From assembly GCF_014356525.2 (NCBI RefSeq), contig NC_052511.1:52713140-52777139 (forward strand): a stretch of DNA of 64,000 bases. The letters are read 5' to 3'. Source of the DNA: Nilaparvata lugens. Lineage: Eukaryota; Arthropoda; Insecta; Hemiptera; Delphacidae. Shown in pieces: positions 40,881-53,966 of the stretch; the first letter of the stretch is position 1, and every line of letters starts with the position of its first letter. Under the pieces are notes generated by a model. That model was not told where the DNA came from. It saw only the letters and a program-made list of their open reading frames with translations, and did not search any database. The translations under genes were made by a program, and so were the position numbers.

Positions 40881-43800
40881 TGGTGCAGTCGGTAAATAAA
40901 AATCACAGCAAATGTCAACCATTCGACGGAACAACCGAAGATTGGATATATTGGCACGAAAGGTTCAAGATTTTCCTACGAAATGGAAACATCAAAAACG
41001 AAGAAAAAAAACGAGACTTACTACTTGAGAATCTGGGACCGCAACCATTCAAGATAGTTTTTGATTCTATGCATCAGACCCCCATAAACAACATTGGATT
41101 TAATGATGCGAAAGAAGTCTTAAACAAATACTACACGAAACCACAAGCACCTCTATCCCAGAGAGTTTGTTTTTCTTGACGATTCCAGAATGAAGGTGAG
41201 ACCATAACTCAATTTGAACTAGATTTAAGGTTTCTCACAGGAAGTTGTAATTTTGGTGATAACCTGGATGAACGTTTAAGAGATCAGTTCATATTAGGCA
41301 TCAACAACGATAGTTGGCAACTTGAGTTATTGAGAATGCATGCATCAACACAAACAACTTTCATAAAAATAGTAGAATCAGCAAAATTGCTAGAAACCAT
41401 TAACCTTCAACAGCAAGAAATTAAAAACAGTTCTACAAATTTGAATAGAGTGAAAATTTCTGATAAACATCAGGCAATGGAATCTAACCCTCAAAAGTAC
41501 AATGAAAAATATGAAAAGAAATCGACTCTAAAATTGAACAAAAATACACATTGTCTCCGTTGTGGAAACCGGCGACATTCTGATGGTGTCATGTGCACTG
41601 CAAATAACAAATTTTGTAAAGCTTGCGGAGGTAAGAACCATTTTGCTAGAGCATGTCTAAAAGAAGGGAACGCTACAATTGTAAAAGACAAACAGATAAA
41701 TCAGGTCCGCGAAAATTTATCAATAGAAGATGACAACCTGTCACTTTCCGATATTGAACATATAAGAACTCTGGAAAAAGGCTGTAAAGTAATGGTGAAC
41801 GTTAAACTCAACAACAACACAGTGAAAATGCTGTATGATCCAGGTGCCGCTTACAGCGTTATTAACGAGAAATTATGGAAAAAAATTGGAAGTCCCATTT
41901 TAAAACCAACAAGAAACCTCACGGCATACACAGGGATTGACATTGAAATACTTGGAGAAACACATATAAACGTCAACGCTTTTGGTGACTCCAGGAAATT
42001 ACCAGTAATTGTTATAAAGAAAGATGACATATTTTTGTTTGGACTTAATTGGGTCCTCAAATTCAATCTACCTTTACCTCCCGGTGCTGAAATATGCTCA
42101 GTAAAAAAAACGATAAGCTCTCCACAAAAAAAGAACTCAGTTTTGGTAAATAAAATAATCACAGATTTTTCTGATGTTTTCAATCCAAATCTGGGAACAA
42201 TAAAGAACTGCAAGGTACTTTTCCACATGTCAAAAATGCCATACCAATAGTTGCAAAACCACGTCAGTTCCGTTTTCCTCAAGAAAACAGTAGAAATGGA
42301 ACTACAACGTTTAGTAGACAGTAATGTACTATCACCTGTAAACACAAGTGAAGAACCTATCACGTGGTCCTCACCAATAGTTATTGTGGTGAAACCTACA
42401 GGAGCAGTCCGGATATGTGCTGATTTTAAAACCACCATAAACAAGTTTATAAGTCCAGACAACTATCCCCTACCTAGGTTTGAAGAAATCACTTCAAAAC
42501 TTACAGGAGGGAAAGAATTCACAATTATTGATTCGAAGGATACATATCTACAAATGGAAGTTGATACTTCTGTACAAAAGTATCTCACTATTTCTACTCA
42601 TAAAGGATTTTTCAGATATTCACGCCTTCCTTTTGGGATAAAAATAGCAACAGCAGCTTTTCAGTGTAAAATGGATCAAATCTTGGCTGGCTTGGAAGGC
42701 GTTGCATGTCTTTTAGACGATGTAATAATAACAGCTCCCACAAGAGAAGAACACATTAACAGAGTCAGGGAAGTGTTAAAACGTTTTGAAAACAATGGAC
42801 TTCGAGTACAAACCACAAAATGTAAATGGTTTGAGGAATCAGTAAACTATTTGGGACACAGAATAGATCAAACAGGTATACACCCCACAACTGAACACAT
42901 CAAAGCCGTAGAAGATATGCCATCACCGAAAAATGTCAAAGAACTAAGATCCTTCTTGGGATCAATCAACTACTACAGTAAATTTGTTCCACATTTACAA
43001 TCACTGTGCGTTCCGTTACACAAATTACTTCAAAAAGGAGCAAATTGGCACTGGGATAAAAAACATGAACAAATCGCTACAAAATTGAGACATTTATTAA
43101 CAACATCAGATACTTTAGCTCATTATGATGAATCACTTCCTCTAATTCTTGCCACAGACGCAAGAGAAGTCGGATTAGGTGCAGCTCTTTTTCACAGATA
43201 TACTGATGGTACTGAAAGGCCAATTTTGTTCGCATCAAGACGACTTGACAAAGCTGAAAAACGGTACAGTGTGATTGAAAAAGAAGCATTAGGTTTAATT
43301 TTCGGAGTAACACGTTTTGAACAGTTCCTCTATGGCAGACACTTTGAGATTCGTACTGATCATAAAGCTTTAGTGAAAGTTTTCGGTGAAAATGACTCTA
43401 TTCCAAAAGTTGTTTCCAACCGTATTGCTAGATGGGCTTTAATTTTGAGCTCATACGACTACTCAATAAATTATCACAGAGGTGCAGATAATGCAACGGC
43501 GGATATGCTATCAATGTTTCCTTTGGAAAATGTATTGAAGTCAAAAAACGAGAAGTTAGGGGAAAACAATAGAGCACATCTTTTCCACCTTCGATTTCAA
43601 GATATGCCATTATCAACAAAGAGCTTACAAGAAACAACAAAACATGACACAACACTTGCAAAAGTTACAAACTATCTCTGAAGTGGTTGGACAACAGATA
43701 CAAATGTAAACAAAGAACTACTACCATATTACAATAAACGAGAAGAACTATCATTTGAAAATGGCATACTCCTCTGGTCGGGTCGTTTAGTCATACCCAC

Positions 43801-44707
43801 AAGATTAAGAACAAAAGTACTACAAATTCTTCATGAAGGTCATCCAGGAATTGTAGCAATGAAAAGAAAAACACGATTCCAAGTATGGTGGCCTGGACTG
43901 GACAAAGATTTAGAGGAACATGTAAAACACTGCACCGCATGTCAAGAAAACAGAAACAGAGATGTTGAGATGCCACTTTTCTCATGGACTTTTCCAACAG
44001 GAGTGTGGTCTAGAATCCAAGTAGATTTCGCAGGACCATTTTTAGGGAAAATGTGGTTAGTCATTGTAGATGCTAGATCGAAATGGCTCGAAGTAATACC
44101 CATGTCAACAACCACAACAAAATCCACAATCAATATATTACAAGATCTATTTTCTAAATTTGGCTACCCAAGAATAATTGTAAGTGACAACAGTCCTCAA
44201 CTGACTTCATATGAATTCCAAAATGTCTGCAAAGAACTGAACATAAAACATGCACGTATCACCCCATATCACCCAAAAAGCAATGGATTGGCGTAGCATT
44301 GTGTACGAACGTTCAAAGAACGTATGGGAGTTTCAAAAGGAAGTACTGGCACCTTACAAGAAAAACTAAATAAATTTTTATTCGCTCATAGAACATCCCC
44401 AAAGAGAGCAACGGGAGAAACACCTGCTTTTATGATGTTCGGTCGCGAGTTACGCTGCAAAATAGATCTATTACTACCAGATGTTAAAGACAGAGTAGAC
44501 GAAGAGTTAGTTAGACAAGGGAACAGCAAGCCGAGAGTCAACGCAAAGGTGTTCGGAGAGGGCGATGGCGTATGGGTACTAGACAGATCAGGCAAAGGCT
44601 ACAAAAAAAGAAAAATCGTTAAAGTAAATGGACCATACTCATACCTAGTGAATGTTGAGGAAACGATGAGAAGATGCCACGCAGATCAACTGCGATATGC
44701 AGATTGA
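40880..44707 (+). pseudogene. Gypsy-type gag-pol polyprotein of element A, inactivated
   Basis: One frame of 1276 codons runs from the ATG overlapping the LTR end to 44707. Order: gag; zinc knuckles (CLRCGNRRHSDGVMC and CKACGGKNHFARAC, about 41550-41655); protease-like YDPGAAYSVI (41837); reverse transcriptase (LPFGIKIATAAFQ, then LLDD where YxDD is usual, about 42713); RNase H (LATDAREVGLGAAL); integrase with HHCC finger (HEGHPG ... CTACQ), IQVDFAGPF and IVSDNSPQL; C-terminal domain. Breaks: stops at 41177, 43679 and 44294, and a short shifted stretch near 42233-42280. Domain order RT-RNase H-integrase is that of Ty3/Gypsy, and the sequence recalls the mag/K02A2.6-like lineage. Without these breaks it would be a single fused gag-pol. 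Cytoplasmic particles and nuclear integration are its family role. Confidence 0.93.
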
Positions 44708-44729
44708 ACTTAAGAAGAAAGGGGGAAGA
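44708..44729 (+). other. Polypurine tract of element A
   Basis: aagaagaaagggggaaga directly before the 3' LTR, the plus-strand primer site of LTR elements. Confidence 0.85.
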
Positions 44730-44892
44730 TGTAGTATACCAGAGACCAGATGTTATGCAAAACAGATGACATAAATCAGTTATAATATTTAATAGTTTGT
44801 TGATTGGAATTCACTCTATCCTACATGTTTTAATAGAGATTACACACATTGAGTATTAATCTTTGAGACTTATTTATTTCTAATATTCTACA
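44730..44892 (+). repeat. 3' LTR of element A (163 bp)
   Basis: TGTAGTATACCAG ... ATTCTACA followed by TGTTT (44893-44897), the 5-bp target duplication. The uninterrupted target gtgttgtttgaatt is seen in the other LTR of element B at about 52161-52174. Confidence 0.95.
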
Positions 44893-45349
44893 TGTTTGAA
44901 TTTAAATATCTAATATAGAGGCAATCAATCGTCAAATGATTTTTATTTCGGATTCCTCACCACTAGAATGGTACTAGAAATTTCACTAACCCCTCCACCA
45001 TCGGGGTCTCGCATGATTTCCAAACTTAATTATAGTTGTCTGAGAATTTAGGTTCTCAAAAGACACTATAAAATTGGTAGCAGAACGTACGGTTAATTAG
45101 TGAATTTTCTGGTACTGTTTTTGTGTTGGAATTGGAAATTTAAATTTGAAATGGGAAAATTGAATTCTGATGGAATATTATTAAATTAATGAAATTTCAA
45201 AGTGATTTAATGAGTAGCTGTTTCCAGACTATCAGGTTCCATTAATTTATCTAAAGTAGGAAAAATTTTAGTGATATTGAATTATCAAGCTTTTCAATTG
45301 TGTAGAAGTAATAAGTTTTAATTAGTAGATTTGATTATAATAGGATAAC

Positions 45350-46800
45350 ATGGCGGTTATACTGAAGATAGTGAAAACGGTATTTACAAGTAACCGTGTA
45401 ATTAATTCATTTTTGTCTCATAAAATTAACCCAGATGTATTAGTAAAAGATGAACTTCTGTTCGAATTGGAAATCCTAGGTTTAGATAAATCGGAAATGC
45501 AAAGTCAGACAGTTGATTGTCTGAGAACTTTGTTTAGACAAAAGATCGCTGACCTCACTGAACGTAGACAAGTGTCCTATGAAACGTTAAGATCTCATAG
45601 CACAATAAAAGAAATTAGCTCTCGAATTCTATATTTATTGGAAGAACTTGAATCAATGTTGGAACTGACTAGAAAAGAAATTGTGAAATTAGAATTGAAG
45701 ATTCTTCATTTCCTTTCAGTGATTGAACAATCTTTGAAAGCCTTTCCAACAATAACACCAGATAAACAAGGAAAATCATTGACCTTGTTGTATGAAATGA
45801 TAAATATGTTGCCTTCTATCATTGCTCATACTGTAGATTTGCAAAGTAAACAAGTTAAGAGTAGGCCTCCTTCTCCAGCTAATATGAAATCGCCTAGTGC
45901 ATTCTCATTTCCAAATACATCAAATGTTGTAGTTTCAAATCAACCAGGTACAAGTAAACTATTGAATATACCTTCTGTGAACATAATAAATTCGCCAACT
46001 GGAGAGGTGAATGCAGCTGCAGGCCCTGACAATGAGTCAAAATTTAAATTTGACTAAAAAATTTTGAGTCAAAATCAAAATCAGGTACAACATTCAATGT
46101 ATTCAAAAATACATAACCCTATTGAATCTTCGACTAAAAATTTGAAACCTACTGATGGTCTGAACATTCATGATTTGTTATCATTTCTAACAATTGAACT
46201 AAAAATTCAGTCATTTTCTCAAATAGATGACGGCCAGATGCTAAAACTATTAGTGCCATTCACAGTTGGGCCTCTATGCGATAAAATCACTATGTCGATC
46301 AATTCAAGTCACTCTTTTGATAAATTCCACCAGGAGGTTCTGAACTATTTTGTACCACAGAGACTTATGTCGACAATAGTCAAAGATCGATTTTATCGAC
46401 TGCAAGCGCCGGTTGAGCCTATATCAGCTACGTGGTGTCGATAAAAGAGAGTGCTTTGCTATTGAGATTGGAAAAATCAGAAGCTGAAGTCGTATCTACA
46501 ATATTAAGTGGTCTGAGTCCTCACGAAGGTCAAGGTTAATTTTCATGAACAAACCTACAACTCTAGCCCAATTAGATGAAATCTGTATCCAGTCACAAAA
46601 TTTACATTTTGCAGACATCGAGAAGATGCTTTCTATAGGACTAATAGGGATAATAACAATACACCTCAATTTGAAAAGAGACCCATAAATAACTATCCCA
46701 ACAGAGGATACAGGCAGGGATGTATTGCAATGGACCAATCACATTGCAAGAAATTGCACTAAGAATTTAAACTCCAAACTAGCCTCATCAACAAAAAAAA
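45350..46800 (+). pseudogene. Gag region of element B
   Basis: MAVILKIVKTVFTSNRVINS begins a 235-codon frame rich in Leu, Glu and Lys (likely helical), with a Pro/Ser-rich end. A TAA at 46055 splits it from a 126-codon continuation in the same frame. Beyond 46445 several frameshifts occur. A zinc knuckle is recognisable only across a one-base shift near 46720-46765 (a cysteine-rich start, then NHIARNC). The gag is not homologous by eye to that of element A. Confidence 0.8.
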
Positions 46801-46804
46801 CTTA

Positions 46805-49800
46805 GTGTCAAAAGTAAATAAAGTAGAAAAACAATCAAAATTGAAATCATTGAAAAATAAAATTTCCAATTCTAAGAAACGTTTCATTCAAAATTTGCAA
46901 AGAAAATCTGAAAATAAAGTGTGTGGGATGATATATTCTAACAAAGCTCTTCCCTTTGTACCAGCGAATTTCAATAATGGTGAAACTACATACCAATGTC
47001 TAGTTGACTCTGGTTCAGCGTTTTCAATAATAAAAGCCTCCACACTTCAGGAAATAATTAGCAGTAATAAACTTAAAGAAATTGAGATCATTGAAGATCA
47101 AGTTATTTTTTCGACTGCAAACTCTTCTAAATTAAAATTATGAATACGTCGTGCATTTTGAAAATTAAAATAGAAATATTCTCATGGAAATTCCGATTTT
47201 TAATTGCTGATAACTTGCCAGTTGAAATAATTTTGGAATGTGACTTCATAGAGCACTCTCAGATCCTTGTGAATTTAATAAGAAGAAACTTTTTCTTTGA
47301 CTTCAGTCCTCACTTGAAATTTCCTTTAATTAATAAAGATTTTTCTAACAATTCCGAAATTCAAGTTCAATATCATGGGAGACTGGCTCCAATGGACTTA
47401 TCGCATTTGAGTTATTTTGATAGGAGTAGTCTAGAGAAATTGATCAGTAAACACGCAGATGTTCTGACTGAGAAAATTGGATCAACCGATCTGATAAAAT
47501 ATGATATTGAATTAACATCCAACAAGGTTGTCAGATCTCAACCGTATTCTATGAATCCAATCAAGTTAGAATATCTAAGAAAAAAGATTCAACAGCTACT
47601 AGAAGAAGATATAATTGAACCCTCAACATCGCAGTATTCGTCACCTTGTTTATTGGTGCCCAAACCAACTCCAAATTCTTATCGTTTGTGCATTGATTAT
47701 CGTCGCCTAAATAAGGTAATAGAGTTACAGTCAGCTCCATTAGGAAATCTTCACGAATGTTTTCATTATTTTTCGAATGCTAAGTGGTTTTCGTGCATTG
47801 ATTTGACTAGCGCTTATAACCAAATCCATTTGACTGAAAATTCGAAGCATCTAACAGCGTTCATAACACCATTTAACTTGTATCAATTCAAGCGTTTGCC
47901 ATATGGAATCAGTTGTGGATCAGCTGTTTTGACCAACTTAATGCAGAAATTGTTTGGTGTCTTGCGTTTCAAGGGACTATTTTTTTTATTTGGATGATTT
48001 GATTATATATATACTGACACTCTCGAAAATCATTGGGAATTATTAGATGAAGTTTTCTGTAGATTAAAACGATCAAACCTGACAGTGAACCCTCAGAAAT
48101 GTAACTTTGCTGCTAACAAGATCAATTTCCTAGGTCATTTGGTTTCTCATAATAGTATTTCGATCGATCCAGAAAGAACAAAACCAATTGTTAATTTTCC
48201 TATTCCAACTAAAGTAAAAGGAATTGAACGATTTTTGGGAATGGTGCAGTTTTTCTCTAAGTTTATCCCCAACTTAGCACAGATTTCAGCCCCATTGAAT
48301 GCCTTGAGGAAGAAAAATGCGAAATTCATATGGAATGATGAATGTCAAAAATCGTTTGATAAACTAAAACAGATTCTGTCACAGCCTCCGCTTCTAAAAA
48401 TGGCTGATTTCAATGAGAAGTTTATTTTGAGCACTGATGCTTCTTCAATTGCAATAGGATGTGTGTTGGGTCAGATGCAAGATGGAGCTTTTGCCCCAAT
48501 CGCTTATGCATCACGCACCCTATCACCATTACAAAGGAAATATTCCACCTATGGAAAGGAAACTTTAGCTGCACTTTATGGAGTTGAGAAATTCAAATAT
48601 TTCCTTGAACATACAAAATTCATTCTGAGAACTGATTGTAATGCACTGCAATTTGTCTTGAACCACCCAAAGCAACTTGGTAGGATAGGGAGATGGGTTC
48701 TAAGGTTATCTGCCTTTCAGTTTACTACAGAGCATGTGAAAGGCGTTCAAAATAAGGTCACCGATTGCTTAAGCCGTATGTTTGAAGACTCTCCTCCCGG
48801 AGTAATAGAACAGAATTTATGTAGTATAAATTCAGTCGATTTCCCACTCAGTTTCACTGATATTTCAAAGTATCAGAAGCAGGACGAATTTGTGAAGGAG
48901 ATAATGCAATCAGCGAGTGCTGGTAATGATATTTTTCCGTATCAAATAAAAAAGGGAATTCTAGTATGCAATGTTCGAAGTTCAACTGAACCAAAAATAG
49001 TACTTCCCCAAGTTCTAAAACCTATGGTTTGCAAGTATTACCACGAATCTTTTGTTTGGCGCTCATCTAGGATATACAAAAACTTTGAATAAAATTAAAC
49101 AGGTTTTCACTTGGAAAGGAATATTTAAAGATGTAGGAGTATTCATTAGGAACGGTAAAATATGTGCATTATCTAAACCAGCACAGAAGGCTAATTATGG
49201 CTATATGGCTCCCAGTGTTGCTTCTTACCCAATGGAGAAATTATTTGTAGATTTTGTAGGAAAACTCCCAAGATCTTCTAAAGGTAATTGCATGATTTTT
49301 AGCTGTCTCGACGCTTTTAGTAAGTATTGCTGGCTGATTGCAGTCAGAGAAGCCAATGCTAATACCGTTTGCAATGAACTACAAAGGATTTTCACTAATT
49401 TCGGTGTACCTAAAATAATAGTGTCAGACAATGGACCACAATTCAAATCTAATGTATTTAATAAGTTCTGTTTTCAAAGAGGCATTTTACATGTCACGTG
49501 TACTCCATACCACCCTCAATCCAACGCTGTTGAAAGAGTACATAGGAATTTGAAATCTGCACTTATTGCATTCTCTTCTCATGACCACACAAAATGGGAT
49601 GTACCACTCAGTTGGTTACCTCTAGCATTTAATTGTAGCTTCCATGAAAGTAGTAAGTATACTCCTTATGAGTTGATATTCAGGCATAAACCAACTCACC
49701 CACTCACGAATATATGGGTAATAGATGAAATACTGCCCCAGAAATTCAGTGAAAATACGAGAAAATTGTGGAAACAAGCTCATGAAAACCTCTTAAAATC

Positions 49801-50074
49801 GCAGAGTAAAGCAAAGGAAAGATTTGACTTACAAAGAAGTAGAATCCCTTTCAAAACTAATGATAGAGTTTTCCTAAAAGCTAATCCAATTAGTAGAGCT
49901 GCTGATAAAATTTCGGCAAAGTTAGCACAAAAATGGTCTGGCCCATTCATAATAAAAGAATGGACTTCACCTCTATCTGTAAAGTTATTTTCCATGGATG
50001 GAAATACATTCATACGACGTGCACATGTATCACAATTGAAATTAGATAAGAGCATTAATACAGGAGACACATAA
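46805..50074 (+). pseudogene. Gypsy-type pol of element B (PR-RT-RNase H-IN), frameshifted
   Basis: Protease-like CLVDSGSAFSII (about 47000); RT from about 47520 (PCLLVPKPTPNSYRLCIDYRR, IDLTSAYNQIHL, LPYGISCGSAV), with its YLDD motif at about 47987 lying in a shifted frame after a T8 run. A second shift sits in an AT microsatellite near 48003. RNase H: ILSTDASSIAIGCVL; then integrase 49052-50074 with FVDFVGKLP, IVSDNGPQFKSN and NAVERVHRN, giving an intact D,D,E set. A frameshift near 49050 separates RNase H and integrase. The breaks sit in homopolymers and microsatellites, so some could be sequencing errors. Domain order is Gypsy-type. Confidence 0.92.
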
Positions 50075-50912
50075 GAAATCAGGTGGACGCATCTGAATTT
50101 CGTGACTGTTGTATCATGTCTTTGAAGTTGTAATAATTGAAAGTCGACTATAAACAAGAGAGAAATTTCCTAGGTAGTAATATAAGTTCATGGCCATGAT
50201 TATAGTGATAAGAATATTAGGAAGATAAGGGTAAAATAGGATAATAAGTAGAATTATTATAATAATCGTAATTGGAGTATAATCTTATATAATATCATTT
50301 TTATATATAATCAATTAAACTATATCGTTGTGAATAAGGCATAATCAGTTTATTATTGTGTACTCAAGTATGATTATTCAGTTATGTTGTAGTATTTTAT
50401 TCACATACTATAGTATTCATTGGCAATATAGAAATAGGTTAGTAGTGTTAATGTGTAATTAGATTAAGTATTGAATGAAAAGCTTGATATATCGATAATT
50501 CTCAGAGTAGGCTAGTTCATTGTTCTAGTAAGGTTTCATGATAATTTTGTTGATATTATGATACTGTCAGTTGAGTAATTTGTGTAATGTTGACATCGAA
50601 CGGCTAGCTCCGTTCAGAGAGAATAGGATCCAGAGAGAGTCAATCCAATTTTCTCTGACTGCGTTCGACGTAAGTTACTCTCGCACAATCTCTCTCACAA
50701 CCTTCATGACTTGTAGTACGGTAGAAGTAAGTGTTTGCTCGGAAAACCAGTCAACGACGCTAGATCGCGCTGGGCCCTCGCTTTTCTTCGTTTCGACTGA
50801 TACCGAACACTGTGGATTCTCCCCACACCCTTTCAATTGGCGCGCTCACCTATTCAAAATTTTGGTAGTTTTTTTTATTGGCGTCCAACTTTCCTTTAAC
50901 GGGGGGAGAATC
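50075..50912 (+). other. 3' untranslated interior and polypurine tract of element B
   Basis: About 840 bp without recognisable coding. The ORF 50571-50936 runs into the LTR and matches no envelope feature that I can see (no signal peptide plus membrane anchor). It ends with ttaacggggggagaa, the polypurine tract, just before the LTR. Confidence 0.7.
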
Positions 50913-52340
50913 TGTACCAAAATTTTGAGTTATTAAATGGAATTTATTCTATGTTAAGTTAGTAGTTTTCAGTTCCCATGAAGATAGTAAATTTGTTCTT
51001 GTTCATTGGCAACTTAGCCAGCATTTCAAAAATCGTTATAATTATGATCAGAATCTTATTAAAGTCCTTGATTCCCACGATCCCACTTGGAATTATCTAT
51101 TCTCACGACAGATCTAGACGCCAGAAGTATGCTGAATCAATCCCATAATTCTAAACTTGCAAAAGGGAAATAACTTTTCTCTCCTAGTTTCCTTCTTGCT
51201 TGAACATATCTACTGAGGAGAAAGAGAGTGGGCGAAGAGAAATTCACAGGCGATCGGGTAAATATTTCAAAGTAATTATGGTAAAACTGATCAGTCTGGA
51301 CGCCTCTGAAAACTAGGAGAGCGATCATTCTAATATCATTCTAGCTGTCATAGTGTTAACTGTTTAATGAGATTTTCTTACAATTTCCAGTAATATGTTT
51401 TCGTTTGGGGGTACATTCTCATTCTCTCCAGGAGAATCTAATAATTGATTGTCCAAGTAAATCGGACATCTTTTGAAGTTACTTTAAATGTGGGCTAAGA
51501 GTAATATTCAGAGGCAAAGTCCCCCTTATAGAATATGCTAATGGGATAGATTAAGATAATTGACGATTGATTCCCTCTATACTTCGGATCTTCAATACCC
51601 CTTTTGGGTGAGTATTTTTATTATTGTCATTGAATATGATTTATAATTTGTAAAGTGTTTGATTTATGTATGTTAATAATATTATTTATTTCCTCATAGG
51701 AAGCGGTGAATTGTATTTATTTGATGATCTACTTAGATCATCAATTGAATACAATCCTATTAGATATTGGTAATTATTATGTTTCTAATTCTGTTGTAAA
51801 TTTGTCATCAGGTTTCTGTATCGGGCCGAGAATTTCCATTGTAAAAGGGCCGGCGACTTCTTCCAATCATGGATGGAATCGTACTTCATTGAACGCTGAT
51901 GAGGAGAGAACAAGACTAACTCCCTTTTGGATCTGTCGCCGTGACGCCTGAACATTCCTGGAGGACGACCAATCATCTTCACCCCTTCATCCATCTCCGC
52001 CAGGGACTCCGGACATCGCGACGACAACTACAAGATGAGTACTTGATCTTTCCCCATCAGAATTCAATGTGTCCCTTAAATTTTGGTCTCTTAAAGACGT
52101 AAATTTGGTCTCTTAAAGACAAGGATAATCTTTAATTGAAGAAAGTATTTATTGTAAAGTGTTGTTTGAATTCAAATATTTAATATAGAGGCAATCAATT
52201 GTCAAATGATTTTTATTTCGGATTCCTCACCACTAGAATGGTACTAGAAATTTCACTAACCCCTCCACCATCGGGGTCTCTCATGATTTCCAAACTTAAT
52301 TATAGTTGTCTGAGAATTTAGGTTCTCAAAAGACACTATA
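50913..52340 (+). repeat. 3' LTR of element B (1428 bp, intact)
   Basis: TGTACCAAAATTTT ... gacactata, followed by CTAC (52341-52344), which duplicates 38239-38242 in the LINE. The end TA is not the usual CA; the true end may be one base earlier with a 5-bp ACTAC duplication. It contains the empty sites of elements C and A. Confidence 0.92.
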
Positions 52341-52344
52341 CTAC

Positions 52345-52622
52345 TCGGTGGCAGAATTCAATTAACCATAAACTCTGCACTCAATGACCCAAATTAAAAT
52401 GCTCACATTTGCTCTATTTTTAGGACTAAGAGTAATGATAGACCTAATATAGGATACACTTTGTTATATAATTTTTCATATACTGTTACTGTTTATTTTT
52501 CCTCTTAGAAATCTTACTTAGTTCCAAGGATGCAATTATTTGACAAATCACCTATCAAATGGGAGTATTCCCAATATTATGATGTAATGTGATGAAATAA
52601 TAAATAAAATAAAATAAATAAC
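52345..52622 (+). pseudogene. 3' tail of the LINE interrupted by element B
   Basis: AT-rich 3' UTR ending in aaataataaataaaataaaa-type simple repeat, as in Jockey/R1-type LINEs. Joined to 36560-38242 by the CTAC target duplication of element B. Confidence 0.75.
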
Positions 52623-52845
52623 ATCTGATTTTTATTTCTATGTGTGGCCAGCTTACAAATCTTCTCTCATAAGGATTACATGTAAGCTTTGAAGGACCGT
52701 AGGAAAGATTCCTGAAGTTGGGCTATAAATTTGATGGGCCATAAACCTGGTCCTGAACACAACTAAAAAAAACTTATCAATTTCGGTGCACACATAAAAA
52801 AGTTATTGAATGTCAAAATTTGAAGCTCGATTTTTATTTATATAG
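52623..52845 (-). mobile_element. Helitron-like fragment
   Basis: Ends ...tttttatttatataGA before T, the 5' end signature of family B on the minus strand. The CTAG end is not seen, so the left boundary is uncertain. Confidence 0.45.
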
Positions 52846-52852
52846 ATGATAA

Positions 52853-53783
52853 TCTAATATATAAAAATGAATGTCTGTTTGTATGTTTGTTTGTTTGCTT
52901 GTTTGTATGTTTGTTTGTTTGTTCCCTATAGACTCGAAATCTACTTGACAGAACGGCATGAAATTTTGGGAACGTGTTGTGTGAATACTAGGGATGGTTT
53001 CTGACCAGAAATTTTAATAGGAGGGCTAATAATAATTATGTATTAATCCATTTTACAGACCTATGTTTTCGAAATTTTCGGCCGAGCGGCTACCAAAGAA
53101 CGGAAAGATGATCATGATTCAAGATCATTTATTGTGATAATATGATTAGCATCTAAAGTTACCAGCTGTATAATAGACACGTCACCCAGTGATAAAACTG
53201 TTTACTGGTATCAAAACGTTAGTTTGGAGTTGAAGTTGGTGTTGTTGATTTGTACCAGCTGTAGATAATCGTTCCTTAGAAGACCTATACGAATAATATT
53301 ATCACTCCCCTATCATTGAAAAACTGGAAAAAATTATTCACCTCATGAAAGAGAGTTGTTCATATTGCATTCATTAATTATTACTGAAGAATGACAGACT
53401 AATTTACATTTTTTAAATTTAGCTTACCTTATATTCATCCTAAAATGGAAGATGGAAAGAATATGGAATTCAGTGTAATTCATCCTACATCACATATTTC
53501 CTGGACCATCTATTGACAATCAACAACTATGAGAACATTAAATTCATCTTTGAAACACTGATTTGAGCTTTTTTATTAATTCAACACTTTACTGATAGAT
53601 ATTACTACCAATTGAATGAGAAGAATATGTTTTTGAAATAATAAAAGACTAAATTACTAAAAGCACATAGGAAGTCGGTATTGAGATGTAAATGAAAATA
53701 TTGATTGTCAGATAAATTTCATGATTCACCAAATGAAGTCAAGTGTGACATGAGATACATTGACTTTTTGGCGATATGAAGAT
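52853..53783 (+). mobile_element. Non-autonomous Helitron, family B, 3'-truncated
   Basis: TC after a host A (tctaatatataaaaatgaat) and ~900 bp that match the reverse complement of 34218-35098 (e.g. catgaaatttat, gagatacattgac). It stops at tttttggcg, lacking the gaagttcgccgggcaagctag-type end. Confidence 0.72.
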
Positions 53784-53965
53784 AAATCAGATGTCGAGTG
53801 GATTATTAATTGCATGCAATGAGGCATGCAATATTGATAACTCAAATTAGCTTATTATTTTCTCCCGATTTTTTTCTGCTTTCAACTCGGTAAGCTTTAA
53901 TGATAGTAGTAGCATAGTTTTTTTACAACAAAATCATTAGCATTCTAATGATAATAATTATAATT
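53784..53965 (-). repeat. Dispersed repeat also at 25262-25445
   Basis: Reverse-oriented match: atcagatgtcgagtggatta, tgcatgcaat and ctcggtaagctt here correspond to aagcttaccgag, tgcatgcaatttataatcc and actcgacatctgat there. Confidence 0.65.
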
Positions 53966-53966
53966 A

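Larger units (their letters stand above)
38243..45070 (+). repeat. 5' LTR of element B, split by elements C and A
   Basis: LTR sequence runs 38243-39003, 40237-40717 and 44898-45070 and aligns end to end with the intact 3' LTR at 50913-52340. It begins TGTACCAAAATTTT and ends gacactata. A primer-binding-like ttggtagcagaacg follows at 45074. Confidence 0.9.

Noticed and set aside
41851..42462. 203-codon antisense ORF in element A
   Set aside because: Shadow of the gag-pol frame on the opposite strand.
50571..50936. Possible env gene downstream of element B integrase
   Set aside because: The 121-codon frame has no signal peptide plus membrane anchor pattern and overlaps the polypurine tract and LTR.
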